From Candidatus Obscuribacter sp. (GTDB lineage: Bacteria > Cyanobacteriota > Vampirovibrionia > Obscuribacterales > Obscuribacteraceae): a stretch of DNA of 62,950 nt. Under the pieces are notes generated by a model. It was not told where the DNA came from. It ran no database searches and saw nothing but the letters and a program-made list of their open reading frames with translations. This document shows, in pieces, positions 26,306 through 34,781 of the stretch. The DNA lies in contig JADYXQ010000095.1 of assembly GCA_021772135.1 (NCBI GenBank), forward strand, positions 1 through 62,950, in the 5' to 3' direction. The position numbers and the translations under genes were made by a program. Within the stretch, counting starts at the first letter, position 1. Every line of letters starts with the position of its first letter.

Positions 26306-26470
26306 GCAATAGAGCCGTCGCATTTGGAACGCCTTGGGTAACTAATAAGATGTTCAAACCTTGCATTTGGTTCCCGCCCAGAAAGATGCGTTTAATATCT
26401 GATACGATTTTGAACATTGAGCGGTGATTTTGCATGATCTACAATGACGATGATTTACCATGTCCTTCAA

Positions 26471-26519
26471 GGTTTCAAAAGGTTTAAGGGGTTTGAGCGG
26501 TTTAGAGGAAGGTAGGTTT
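26471..26519 (+). repeat. Phased GGTTT direct repeats upstream of the FHA gene
   Basis: GGTTT occurs at 26471, 26481, 26490, 26499 and 26515, the first four spaced 10, 9 and 9 nt, close to one helical turn. The tract is purine/T-rich and ends at the AGGAAGG ribosome-site region of the FHA gene. It may be a protein-binding array or chance low complexity. Confidence 0.4.
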
Positions 26520-26524
26520 TATCG

Positions 26525-26833
26525 ATGTCCAGCAATGCTCCGCAAACAGGCCGCCTGCCGGTACTGGTCAATTTGCAAACCAACGAAACTTATACGCTTT
26601 CAGGCCCTACGGTCAATCTCGGTCGAGCACCGGAAAATGAAGTGATCTTGCCGGACGATGGCTATGCTTCAGCAGACCACGCCAAGATTTACTGGGATCA
26701 GGGCCGCTGGTGGCTCGAAGACTTGATGAGCAGCAACGGAACCACCGTTAATGACCAGCTGATCTCAGCCCCATGGCAACTTTCACCCAACGACATAATA
26801 AAGGTTGGCCGCACGACTTTTCGTATCGAGTGA
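26525..26833 (+). CDS. FHA-domain phosphothreonine-binding protein
   Basis: The 102-residue protein is essentially one FHA domain: LGRAPENEVILPDDGYASADHAKI carries the GR and S...H phosphothreonine-contact residues, and LMSSNGTTVND is the conserved NGT...N loop. FHA domains bind proteins phosphorylated on threonine by Hanks-type kinases, two of which lie nearby (23305 and 31998). The ribosome site is AGGAAGG. It converges with the membrane protein at 26857, which carries four threonine motifs. A direct partnership is inference. Confidence 0.88.
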   Translation: MSSNAPQTGRLPVLVNLQTNETYTLSGPTVNLGRAPENEVILPDDGYASADHAKIYWDQGRWWLEDLMSSNGTTVNDQLISAPWQLSPNDIIKVGRTTFRIE

Positions 26834-26856
26834 GCGCGCACCTGGTATCAGTTGAA

Positions 26857-28449
26857 CTACGGTGAAGAGACCGGTGTGTCTCCGCCTGTCGGTTGTACCT
26901 GCGTACCACTGGTCGGTTTGGGAACGACCCTATCAGTTACTGGCTGGGGATATTGCTGCTGCATGTGCTGTGGCGCAAAGGATGGATCTTGCTGTTGAGC
27001 CTGCGGCTGCGTCTGAGGGGATACAGGCGCTACCGGTTGGGTCATCACCGGCGGCGGAGCGTCGCTGCGACCTGAAGGTGGACCGTCATACTGCCAGAAG
27101 TCGCCGCTTTCATCAGCGTCACTCGTGACAGCAGGCTGCTGTGGAGGCGGGAAATTCACAGGTGCCGAACCGGTTGGGGGCAAGACGCGCTGGCCGTTGA
27201 CCATGTGGAATGACCCGTCGTCAGCAGTGGCCGGCATAGTCGCGTGTTTGCTAGAAGAATTGGTGCCGCGATTTTCGCCAGGACCGGTCATTACGCCCGG
27301 TTGAGCCGGCGTTTCAACAGCCTGAACTTGCGGGTCGGGTTTAGGTGGCTTAGGCATCAAAATCATAAAAGCCAGAGCACACAGCACAAGCAAGACCGCG
27401 CCCACAGCGAGGAAGATGGTGTCCCGTTGCCGCTTTACTTCGACAGGGCAGTTGGCGGTCATAAATTTGCCGTCTGGTCGTTTGAAAAGCGTGAATTGCT
27501 TTTTGTTTTCGCGCTGGAAAATTAGCTCTTCGGCCTCTGGCATCTCTAAGCCAGCGAAATTGTAGACCGGTGTTTTGCACAATGTGCAGTAACGAAAACG
27601 CTCTTTAGTGTCACTATCGTCCCACTTAAAGCCACAAGCCATGGCCTGCTTCTTGCACTCGATCGGTACCAGCATTTTGACGGGTTCGCTGGCGCGCTCA
27701 GCAATTTGCTCAGCTACTTTCACTTCCATTTTTGCTTCAAATTTAGAAACGGTATCCCAGAGAATGCTGTGATCAAGCATGGTCTTGGCCACAAATTGTT
27801 GCCTCTCCCGTTTGACAACTTTGCCGTTCAGCACGTCTACTGGCGCCGCCTCAGCTACCTGCGCTGTTTCAGCTACTGAAGCCTCCGTTGCTGGCGCCGA
27901 GATCGAAAAATCAATCTGCGGTTCAACCGGCTGACTGAGATTTTCTTCGGCAAAATTGTCAAGATCGGACTCCATTAAAGTCTTGGCGATTTTGCGCGTT
28001 TTTTTTATCGGCCGTACTGCCGCGGCAACCGTTTCGACATTGACCACCGGACTCACTTCAACTGGTGCCGTTGCTTCTGAAACTTGAGCGGCTGCTTCAG
28101 CTGCGGCCTGAGCAGCTTCCTGGGCGGCTACGTGAGCGGCGGCTTTAGCTTGCAAGTCATCTATATTAGTAGAGCTGAATAACAGTGTTTTGGCCACGCG
28201 TCTGGCTGCGCGCTTCTGGGCATGGGCCGTCAGTTCCTTTTCATCCAGATCCTGCTCAGCAGCCTGCTTGACCGCTTCTTCGAGCTTGATTTGATCAGAT
28301 GTTTTCTCACCAGTCGGCGTATTGAACAGCAGTGTTTTCGCCACTTTTCTTGGCTTTTCGCCAGGGGCGCCCGCGGCTCCACTAGATTGCACCAGCGGCG
28401 AAGTTGGCTCTGGCTCTTGCTTGTCGGCTTCTCCGCCTGCGTCAGTCAT
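26857..28449 (-). CDS. Single-pass membrane protein with four VAKT motifs and a cysteine domain
   Basis: This 530-residue protein has a long disordered Ala/Glu-rich N-terminal half in which [RQ]x[VI]AKT[LM][LM] occurs four times: KVAKTLLF (T about 39), RVAKTLLF (88), KIAKTLME (157) and FVAKTMLD (223). A Cys-rich domain follows (about 265-340) with CKKQAMACGFKW, YCTLCKTPVYNFAGL and RPDGKFMTANCP, then a membrane helix (about 346-368) and a Pro/Gln-rich tail. The Cys domain resembles small domains found beside membrane helices in other bacteria. ATG 28449 is preferred to the adjacent TTG. Function is unknown. Confidence 0.7.
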   Translation of the reverse strand: MTDAGGEADKQEPEPTSPLVQSSGAAGAPGEKPRKVAKTLLFNTPTGEKTSDQIKLEEAVKQAAEQDLDEKELTAHAQKRAARRVAKTLLFSSTNIDDLQAKAAAHVAAQEAAQAAAEAAAQVSEATAPVEVSPVVNVETVAAAVRPIKKTRKIAKTLMESDLDNFAEENLSQPVEPQIDFSISAPATEASVAETAQVAEAAPVDVLNGKVVKRERQQFVAKTMLDHSILWDTVSKFEAKMEVKVAEQIAERASEPVKMLVPIECKKQAMACGFKWDDSDTKERFRYCTLCKTPVYNFAGLEMPEAEELIFQRENKKQFTLFKRPDGKFMTANCPVEVKRQRDTIFLAVGAVLLVLCALAFMILMPKPPKPDPQVQAVETPAQPGVMTGPGENRGTNSSSKHATMPATADDGSFHMVNGQRVLPPTGSAPVNFPPPQQPAVTSDADESGDFWQYDGPPSGRSDAPPPVMTQPVAPVSPQTQPQAQQQDPSFAPQHMQQQYPQPVTDRVVPKPTSGTQVQPTGGDTPVSSP

Positions 28450-28641
28450 CAATGTCTTACTACCGCTGAAGATTTAGCTCACTAACCACAAACCATCATA
28501 CCGTAATGAGCAATAGCCCTTTCGGCAGAACAATGAACAATTCTAATCTCACAAATACCGCTAAAAGAATCGGTAAATGCGTATATTAAGCATGCCAATC
28601 ACCGCAACAGCCGCCTGTTGAAAACGGGAGAAGAAAAAAAG

Positions 28642-29133
28642 ATGTCTGAGCCCAGAGCAATTAATAGGCGCCGTAATGCTAGAGCTAACTCTATGGCCGA
28701 GTTTGGCCCAGCATTGATGATCTTGCTGATTTGTTTTTTCTTTCCCTTGCTCGATATGCTCAGCATGGGCATGTCTTACGGCCTCTGTATGGTGCTTAAT
28801 TACAATCAGGTACACGAAGCCTCTCTGCTACCCATGAGCGATGCAGTCAGCGCCAGCGGCGTTGTGCGCAAAGGCATCACTGACCAGTGGCTGGCCGGTA
28901 TGGGCCACTTCGTCAAAGTGCAGGGTTATCCGCAAACCGACATTTCTTATCGTGACGGACAGACCGGCCCTGACAAAGTAACAGATCGTATAGTGATGGT
29001 GCGCACCACTATTGTTTGCAGTCCATTCCTTACAATCCCCCTCCCTGTGGTCAATGTGCCAGGCTTAAACGGGCCCATGACTTTCCAAATTACAGCTGAA
29101 CGTCCGATGGAAAATCCCGACAATGCTCCTTAA
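28642..29133 (+). CDS. TadE-like envelope/pilus protein
   Basis: The 163-residue protein has a positively charged start (RAINRRRNARANSMAEFG) directly before one hydrophobic helix (ALMILLICFFFPLLDML), the layout of TadE-type pseudopilins that keep an N-terminal anchor. The outer part is beta-rich. GGGAG precedes ATG 28642. It is the first of three Tad-like genes followed by a secreted protein and a kinase on the same strand with gaps of 41-62 nt. No Tad ATPase or secretin is in the window. Confidence 0.65.
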   Translation: MSEPRAINRRRNARANSMAEFGPALMILLICFFFPLLDMLSMGMSYGLCMVLNYNQVHEASLLPMSDAVSASGVVRKGITDQWLAGMGHFVKVQGYPQTDISYRDGQTGPDKVTDRIVMVRTTIVCSPFLTIPLPVVNVPGLNGPMTFQITAERPMENPDNAP

Positions 29134-29195
29134 GACCGCTAATTTTTAGCCGGCGCCAGTATCAATTGACACGAGCAAAGCGAGTAAGGAAAGTA

Positions 29196-29615
29196 ATGAA
29201 GGCAATTCACACTATTAAGAAGAGAGGCAATCGCGGCAGCGGTTTAATGGAAAGCGTTATGGCAGCCATTATTCTGGTACCGATAGCCCTGGCATTGCTC
29301 GATCTTACTGTGATGGTAATTGCCAATTCCATGAATGACACCGCAGCTAAAAACGCTGCTCGCGCCGCTGCCAATCAATCAACCGGCAACGCAGCACATG
29401 ACGCTGCCGTGCTTACTCTCAAAACTTTTCAGGCATCTACATTAGTCAAATCAATCAAAATCAATGATTTTGACTATCCAGCAGGCGGCAACGGTTCGGT
29501 TTCACTGACAACAGTGATGGAAGTGAAATTGCCGGTGCCATTTCCCGGTTTCAGTGGTTATACATTTACGGCCAAAGACGTGGAGCCTGTGGTAGGCACC
29601 ACAGTTCCAGACTAG
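29196..29615 (+). CDS. TadE-like pseudopilin
   Basis: This 139-residue protein has GSGLMESVMAAIILVPIALA at residues about 14-33, which is the TadE helix with a glutamate near its start, then ANSMNDTAAKNAARAAANQ typical of the family, and a small beta domain. TAAGGA lies 5 nt before ATG 29196; TTG 29166 is an alternative. It probably anchors in the inner membrane as part of a Tad-type apparatus with its neighbours at 28642 and 29657. Confidence 0.7.
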   Translation: MKAIHTIKKRGNRGSGLMESVMAAIILVPIALALLDLTVMVIANSMNDTAAKNAARAAANQSTGNAAHDAAVLTLKTFQASTLVKSIKINDFDYPAGGNGSVSLTTVMEVKLPVPFPGFSGYTFTAKDVEPVVGTTVPD

Positions 29616-29656
29616 GGTGATTTTGGAATTTTTAATTCTGGAGGTTGAATAAGACG

Positions 29657-31366
29657 ATGGTAAGCAAACGTAGCAAACGAGGGTCAGTCACTGCGTTTTC
29701 TGCAGTGCTAGCTCTGGCGCTTCTAGTTCTCGGCATCGGTTTTTTATTCATCGTGCTCTACATGGGCGCCCAGAGAGAAACCAAAAACGCCACCGATGCC
29801 GGTGCCCTCAATGTCGGCAAAAAAGTCTTGACCGACATTAGTGTTCCGCTCAATGGCTCTGCCAATCAGGCATGTTTCAAAGACTGTAGCAGCGATTCTT
29901 TTGACAATAACGCCAGTCGCGATAGTAAAATCACCCTCGAGCGCATTAACCGGGTATGGGCTAAAGCCATGCTCATCGCCATCAATGCCGAAGCGGCAGA
30001 TTCTGATGGGCAGGGCGGCTCCGGTAGCGGCAATGCCAGCCAGGCTGAATCGGGTGCCCAAGAAATAAGTAATGCTTTGGCAGACAAACTAACCACGCCA
30101 TCAAACCTCCACGGATTTTTCTCTGAACTGGCACAAGTCAATTCAGTAAGAATGATTGGCGTAGGTTCAAAAACCACAGTGCTCCCTGGTGGCGGCTGGC
30201 AAACCTCTCTAATGGATCGCGAAGCTGAAAGCAATATTCAGCTCACCGGCACGCCAAGCAATAACTTCTATCTCCCGCCGGGCTTTACACTGCCTGCCGA
30301 CGCCAGCACCCAGTGCACTCGCACACCAATGCCTTCGGCAGTTGCTGGGGACTATTTCCTCAAAGGCTATGTGCCAATCAAAGTAGGCAGCAAGACTTTC
30401 TGGCAGGTTCCATTTAAGTGGGACAACAAACCAATACTAGTAGCCAGCTCAAAATTTGATGCAGAAAAAGCAAGTGCCAATGCTGTTCAATGGTCAAAGC
30501 CAGTACCCAACGCCTTTTCAGTAGAAGGACAAGCCCTTAAAGCCGGTGCCGCCGGTGAGAAAGCCTCATCATGGGTGCTCAGCAATCCACGCAAACCGTT
30601 TAAGTTAGCTGCTCCACACTCTTTTTTGCACGTCAAAGTAGATCAACCAAAATGTCACTGGTATTTCTATCCTGTACCTCCTTTTAAAGTTGAATTCGGC
30701 GCAGCCCAGAACTATGACTTCAACAGTTCTCCCACCAGTATGTCTGGCACACCCATGCCGGGGGGCGGCGTACTCTGTTCGCTGGTTACACCACCTTCTC
30801 AAACCGTTGGCCTCGATATTGCCGCCCGCTCGCTGGATGACGTAATTTTCGGCCTGCCCAATCTGCACACTTCAGAAACGAAAAAAATTGAAAATTATAT
30901 GGTTACACGGGCCAATGAAATGATTAGCAAGCCAGGCGTTGTAATCACACCGGCCAAACTTCACACCTGCCTCGACAATGCACTCACCAGGCTAGCGTTG
31001 ATAGCCGGTCAGAAGGACTTTTATGTCTACAGTGCAGACGGCGAAACTTTACAGTGCGATATTGAATCTGTGGCCCAAGTGAAGGCCATTACCTGGATGC
31101 CCGGAATCATCGGCAATAATCCGGACGGTAGCGAAAAGAAAATCATAGACGATGACTATATGCCCGGCGGCATTCCACCGGTCATGCCCCATGCACCGAC
31201 ACCGCTTCCGTTCTGCAGCCCCACACCGTTGGTTAACGTCAGCTGGCTACTTTGGGACAAGGATGTTTTCTGGAAGCCAGGCAGCGGTTATAACGGCAAC
31301 CTGGGTGAAATCAGAGTTAAACGCTGGAGTGAAGTACATACTGTTGGTATCTGTAACCCGCTCTAA
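29657..31366 (+). CDS. TadG-like envelope protein
   Basis: The 569-residue protein opens with a basic stretch (SKRSKRGSVTAF) and a hydrophobic helix (SAVLALALLVLGIGFLFIVLY), followed by QRETKNATDAGALNVGKKV, which matches the ATDAAALAGA-type motif of TadG/Flp assembly proteins. The large outer domain is beta-rich with scattered cysteines. GGAGG lies 12 nt before ATG 29657; TTG 29645 directly abuts it and is unlikely. It continues the operon toward the secreted protein and kinase. Exact role is inferred from the family. Confidence 0.7.
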   Translation: MVSKRSKRGSVTAFSAVLALALLVLGIGFLFIVLYMGAQRETKNATDAGALNVGKKVLTDISVPLNGSANQACFKDCSSDSFDNNASRDSKITLERINRVWAKAMLIAINAEAADSDGQGGSGSGNASQAESGAQEISNALADKLTTPSNLHGFFSELAQVNSVRMIGVGSKTTVLPGGGWQTSLMDREAESNIQLTGTPSNNFYLPPGFTLPADASTQCTRTPMPSAVAGDYFLKGYVPIKVGSKTFWQVPFKWDNKPILVASSKFDAEKASANAVQWSKPVPNAFSVEGQALKAGAAGEKASSWVLSNPRKPFKLAAPHSFLHVKVDQPKCHWYFYPVPPFKVEFGAAQNYDFNSSPTSMSGTPMPGGGVLCSLVTPPSQTVGLDIAARSLDDVIFGLPNLHTSETKKIENYMVTRANEMISKPGVVITPAKLHTCLDNALTRLALIAGQKDFYVYSADGETLQCDIESVAQVKAITWMPGIIGNNPDGSEKKIIDDDYMPGGIPPVMPHAPTPLPFCSPTPLVNVSWLLWDKDVFWKPGSGYNGNLGEIRVKRWSEVHTVGICNPL

Positions 31367-31411
31367 TTTCAACTCTAATTCCTTTGTCAAAATTATGGAG
31401 TAACGAACAAA

Positions 31412-31942
31412 GTGCATCTAGCTGTGAAACTCTCGACCGTAATAATCTTGGTGGTGGCCACGGCCTCTAATTTGGTTGCTATCGCACAAACCACGCCCAC
31501 CCAACCGCAATCAGACCCGGCCACCAGAGAAAAAAATCTGCAGGAAGCCAGGGCGAAATATAATTCAGTTTTAAGCACAGAACATATCAATATCTCGGAG
31601 AAAATTCCTATAAATTTCCCCGTGCCTTCATACAACAGCAACGTCACCAGTACAAGTTTCGTCAATAGCATTAAAGGCGCGCCCACAGCTACAGCGGGCA
31701 TAGTTACTAAAGATTCGCCCGAGAACGTCTTTAAATGGTACCAGGACAAATTGCGCAATGGCGGCTGGTCTTTTCGCGCAGCTGCCCCCAAACTTATGGA
31801 TAAGATCGGCAAGGCCGGTACACTCTTTATGCTTGAGGCTAAAAAAGAACAACAGGGCGTAAAAGTGGCATGTTTACTCGATCCCCGAACCAGAGGCACC
31901 AATGTCAGTGTCATATGGGTGAAAAATCGTCTGGGCAACTAA
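31412..31942 (+). CDS. Secreted protein of unknown function
   Basis: This 176-residue protein has a signal peptide (KLSTVIILVVATASNLVAIA) and an acidic, helical start of the mature part, then KDSPENVFKWYQDKLRNGGW, a pattern common in small periplasmic alpha/beta proteins where the WYxxxLxxxGW segment forms a helix. It starts with GTG, with GGAG 13 nt upstream. It sits between the TadG-like gene and the kinase, on the same strand with 45- and 55-nt gaps. No family is firmly recognised. Confidence 0.6.
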   Translation: MHLAVKLSTVIILVVATASNLVAIAQTTPTQPQSDPATREKNLQEARAKYNSVLSTEHINISEKIPINFPVPSYNSNVTSTSFVNSIKGAPTATAGIVTKDSPENVFKWYQDKLRNGGWSFRAAAPKLMDKIGKAGTLFMLEAKKEQQGVKVACLLDPRTRGTNVSVIWVKNRLGN

Positions 31943-31997
31943 GAGCTGATCGTATAATAGTTTTGGAAAGATCAAACTAAGTGCTGAGAGGCCTAAA

Positions 31998-32954
31998 ATG
32001 AACGACGGCAAAAAGCTGCTCGGTGCGGTTATTGAAAAGCGCTTTAAGCTGGAAAACGTAATTGGCCGAGGCGGCTTAAGCACGGTCTATAAAGGCCGCC
32101 ATGAAAAAGCAGGTTTTCAGGTAGCGGTCAAAGTTCTCCATTCAGACTATTCGGACACTGAAGAAAGTCGCGAGCGTTTTAAACGCGAAGCGACCATTAT
32201 CAATAATCTCAATCATCCAAATATAGTCCATATGTATTCTTTTGGTTTTCTTTCAGACCTGACCGAGGGTCTTGAAGCCAAATATTCACCAGGCAAAGAT
32301 CCACTGCCTTACCTGGTGCTCGAGCATCTCGAAGGCTTCGGCCTTGATACCATTTTAGATGAACGCACCAGGCTGAATGAAAAACTCGCTTACCGCATTA
32401 TTGCAGGAGTGATGGAAGGTCTGCAGTTTGCGCACGACATGGGCATTATTCACCGCGATATCAAACCCAGCAATGTCATGATTATCGACGAACTGAGCGA
32501 TAGTGACAAATCATATCCGGGTCCATTTTCACAGCATGTTAAATTGCTCGATTTCGGCATCGCTAAATGCAATAAATGCCACGATGAAAGACCGACGATG
32601 CAACTGACACAGCCCGGTTTTGTCTTCGGCAGCCCATTATATATGAGCCCCGAGCAGTGCAAAGGCCTCGAAGTGGACCATCGCTCCGACATTTATTCAC
32701 TCGGTTGTATGTATTATGAAATGCTTTGCGGCGATCCGCCCTTCAAAGGCGAAAGCGCTGTTCATACATTTGCCATGCACCTCTATGAAGTGCCGGTGCC
32801 GCTGACGCAAACACGAACCGATGGAGCTGTTTCGCCTGAACTGAACGACATCGTTATGAAGTGTCTGGCTAAAGATCCTAACGAAAGATGGCGGTCGGTA
32901 AGCCAGTTGCGCCAGGCTTTGAAGGATCTTTACCGCACCGCGCAGGGTGTCTAG
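31998..32954 (+). CDS. Soluble Hanks-type Ser/Thr protein kinase
   Basis: The 318-residue protein is nearly all kinase domain: GRGGLSTVYKGRH (glycine loop), catalytic K45, IHRDIKPSNVM with D154, LLDFGIAKCNKC (DFG 185-187), and SPLYMSPEQCKGLEVDHRS. A CNKCHDE insertion follows the DFG. No membrane helix is present, in contrast to the kinase at 23305. GAGAGG lies before the ATG. It closes the Tad-like gene row, so it could phosphorylate envelope-assembly components or the FHA/VAKT proteins; neither is shown by sequence. Confidence 0.92.
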   Translation: MNDGKKLLGAVIEKRFKLENVIGRGGLSTVYKGRHEKAGFQVAVKVLHSDYSDTEESRERFKREATIINNLNHPNIVHMYSFGFLSDLTEGLEAKYSPGKDPLPYLVLEHLEGFGLDTILDERTRLNEKLAYRIIAGVMEGLQFAHDMGIIHRDIKPSNVMIIDELSDSDKSYPGPFSQHVKLLDFGIAKCNKCHDERPTMQLTQPGFVFGSPLYMSPEQCKGLEVDHRSDIYSLGCMYYEMLCGDPPFKGESAVHTFAMHLYEVPVPLTQTRTDGAVSPELNDIVMKCLAKDPNERWRSVSQLRQALKDLYRTAQGV

Positions 32955-32981
32955 TTACGGAAAATCCACCATTGAACAATA

Positions 32982-32999
32982 TATAAGCGCAGGCTTATA
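32982..32999. other. Small hairpin between convergent genes
   Basis: A perfect 7-bp stem TATAAGC/GCTTATA with a 4-nt loop lies between the kinase and the converging nuclease gene. AT-rich sequence follows on both sides but no clear T-run, so bidirectional termination is possible but weak. Confidence 0.35.
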
Positions 33000-33017
33000 C
33001 ATTATATAACCGCCAAA

Positions 33018-34634
33018 TTACAAATGTGCGGCGATGCCCTGAGCCTGTAATAAGCGCACCAGATGATCGCCTTCGATTAACTGAATCGGTTTGCCCGAGG
33101 CAAACTGCCAGGCGTCGGGGCTTAACCTGCTGGTGGTAAAGAGAATGGCTTTGCTTGCTCCTTCATGCTGCATGGCACCATAAAGGTCACGCACTGCTGA
33201 AACAGGAACGGTGTGTTTATAGCGCTTGGCCTGCACCACAATTTTGCCGCCAAGAATAGGCCTGGCGTCTGTCGCCACAATATCAATGCCACCATCGTGA
33301 GATGCCTGTGTCAGGCTTGCTTCAAGGCCCATGCGTCTGAGTAAATCGGCCAAGAGATTCTCAAATTGAAGTGGATCGATAGACAGCAAAGCAAGAGAAT
33401 TAACCGCTGAAGCCGAACTTTTTGCGCTGTTAGCGGTACGCAGAGGTTGTACCGCAACGATGTGAGCAGCGGCGCCTGTTGCAGCGCTGAGGCGAGCACC
33501 CAGTTTTCGCAGACAAGCAATTTTGTCTACTTTAGCCACATCGAGTTTGGCCAGATCAGACTTAGTCAGACGCAACGAGAGCAAACAGCTGCGTACAGAC
33601 TTGCCGGTCTCGGGCACCAGCACCGGTGCATAGGCGTTAAAAATGACGCTCTCGAGAGCACCTGCGCGATCAGCCACCAGGGCATCGGCAGCCATGCGCA
33701 GAGCCCATGAGGCAAGAAACTCGCGAAAACGATCTTGACGAGATTGTTCGGTCAGTTCGACAAAGTGAACTTTGGCCGACGACTTTACATATTTTGCCGA
33801 CTTGTGTGCGGGAAATATATCGAGCCCGGGAGCTTCAGCATCAATAACCAATTCTCTTTCGCTTTTGACATAAGCAAAGGCCAAGCTTTGCTCAAACAAT
33901 TTTGCTAAAGCTGACCGCGTAAAATAAAGCTGATAATAGCGGCAGATAGCCTCTGCTCTTCCCGCCATATAATCGGCCCGCAGCCTTTGCCCGGAGGCTC
34001 TAGCCGGCGCCCAGTGCAAAGAGAACTGAGGCAAATTAAAACCCTTGAAAATCTTAAAACTAATCGGCGCAACGTTGGCTGTAGCTCTACGTCTCTTCTC
34101 ACCAAAGGGACCGCCCAGATATAGATTTAAAACTGTGGCGACGAATGATGCCACTGCTAAAGCGGTATGCACAGGGGCCGTAGCGGCCACTAGTAGATAG
34201 CTTAGTACCCAGGCCGGCAGGCAGAAGACAAAGGCAACGGCATAACTTTTGATTTCATGATCAAGACGCGGTGCCGACTTTTCTCTAGCGACAAAGACAA
34301 TAAAGGCACTGCACATCGCCGCTGAAAACAGCGCAGCCAGCGCAATATTTCTGGCACCATATAGTTCAAAGGCGCCAAAGAGCAAATAGAAAAAGCACGG
34401 TAATGACACCACAAAGGCGATCGCTGCGGTACGCCAATTAAAAGAATCTACAGACAAAAGTTGAGTTCCAGGGTTGATACCACGGGTGGTTTCGTCAATG
34501 AATTCAGTCTGCCCGTGAGCATGCAAATTGCACAAGAGATCGGCCTTTCTTTGAATAGCCAGGTTGTACTGCTCCACTTCCTCGGGGGAAAGTGGCGCTT
34601 TCAAAGAAACAACATTAGGATTACGCGAAGGCAA
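33018..34634 (-). CDS. Membrane-anchored Mrr-type restriction endonuclease-like protein
   Basis: The 538-residue protein has four hydrophobic segments near the N-terminus (about 70-190), a middle domain without a recognised family (about 200-410), and a C-terminal Mrr_cat domain. The last carries FENLLADLLRRMGLEA, the nuclease aspartate in HDGGIDIVATD, and VVQAKRYKHTVPVSAVRDL with the QxK motif. Mrr-type nucleases cleave DNA, often methylated or foreign. The intact catalytic residues suggest activity. No methylase is near. The start is TTG. Tethering a nuclease to the membrane is unusual and suggests action on incoming DNA. Confidence 0.82.
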   Translation of the reverse strand: MPSRNPNVVSLKAPLSPEEVEQYNLAIQRKADLLCNLHAHGQTEFIDETTRGINPGTQLLSVDSFNWRTAAIAFVVSLPCFFYLLFGAFELYGARNIALAALFSAAMCSAFIVFVAREKSAPRLDHEIKSYAVAFVFCLPAWVLSYLLVAATAPVHTALAVASFVATVLNLYLGGPFGEKRRRATANVAPISFKIFKGFNLPQFSLHWAPARASGQRLRADYMAGRAEAICRYYQLYFTRSALAKLFEQSLAFAYVKSERELVIDAEAPGLDIFPAHKSAKYVKSSAKVHFVELTEQSRQDRFREFLASWALRMAADALVADRAGALESVIFNAYAPVLVPETGKSVRSCLLSLRLTKSDLAKLDVAKVDKIACLRKLGARLSAATGAAAHIVAVQPLRTANSAKSSASAVNSLALLSIDPLQFENLLADLLRRMGLEASLTQASHDGGIDIVATDARPILGGKIVVQAKRYKHTVPVSAVRDLYGAMQHEGASKAILFTTSRLSPDAWQFASGKPIQLIEGDHLVRLLQAQGIAAHL

Positions 34635-34781
34635 ATCTTACTCTGATTAACTACAGAGTCATTATGCCCTTAAAGCTGAGATTCACTCAGGTTCTTGGCG
34701 TTTTACAATACTTCCGATCAATTACCAGACACTGGTGGTAAAAACTGCAGTGCTATTACCCGTGGTGCCGGTACAGCGCTG

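Larger units (their letters stand above)
26216..26524. other. Intergenic region, 309 nt
   Basis: It separates the divergent small protein (26215, minus) and the FHA gene (26525, plus). It holds a hairpin with a T-run at 26273-26305 and phased GGTTT repeats at 26471-26519 just upstream of the FHA ribosome site. Short open frames here lack convincing starts or composition. Confidence 0.5.

Noticed and set aside
26460..26645. 61-residue frame across the start of the FHA gene
   Set aside because: It overlaps the FHA domain out of frame and has no ribosome site or family.
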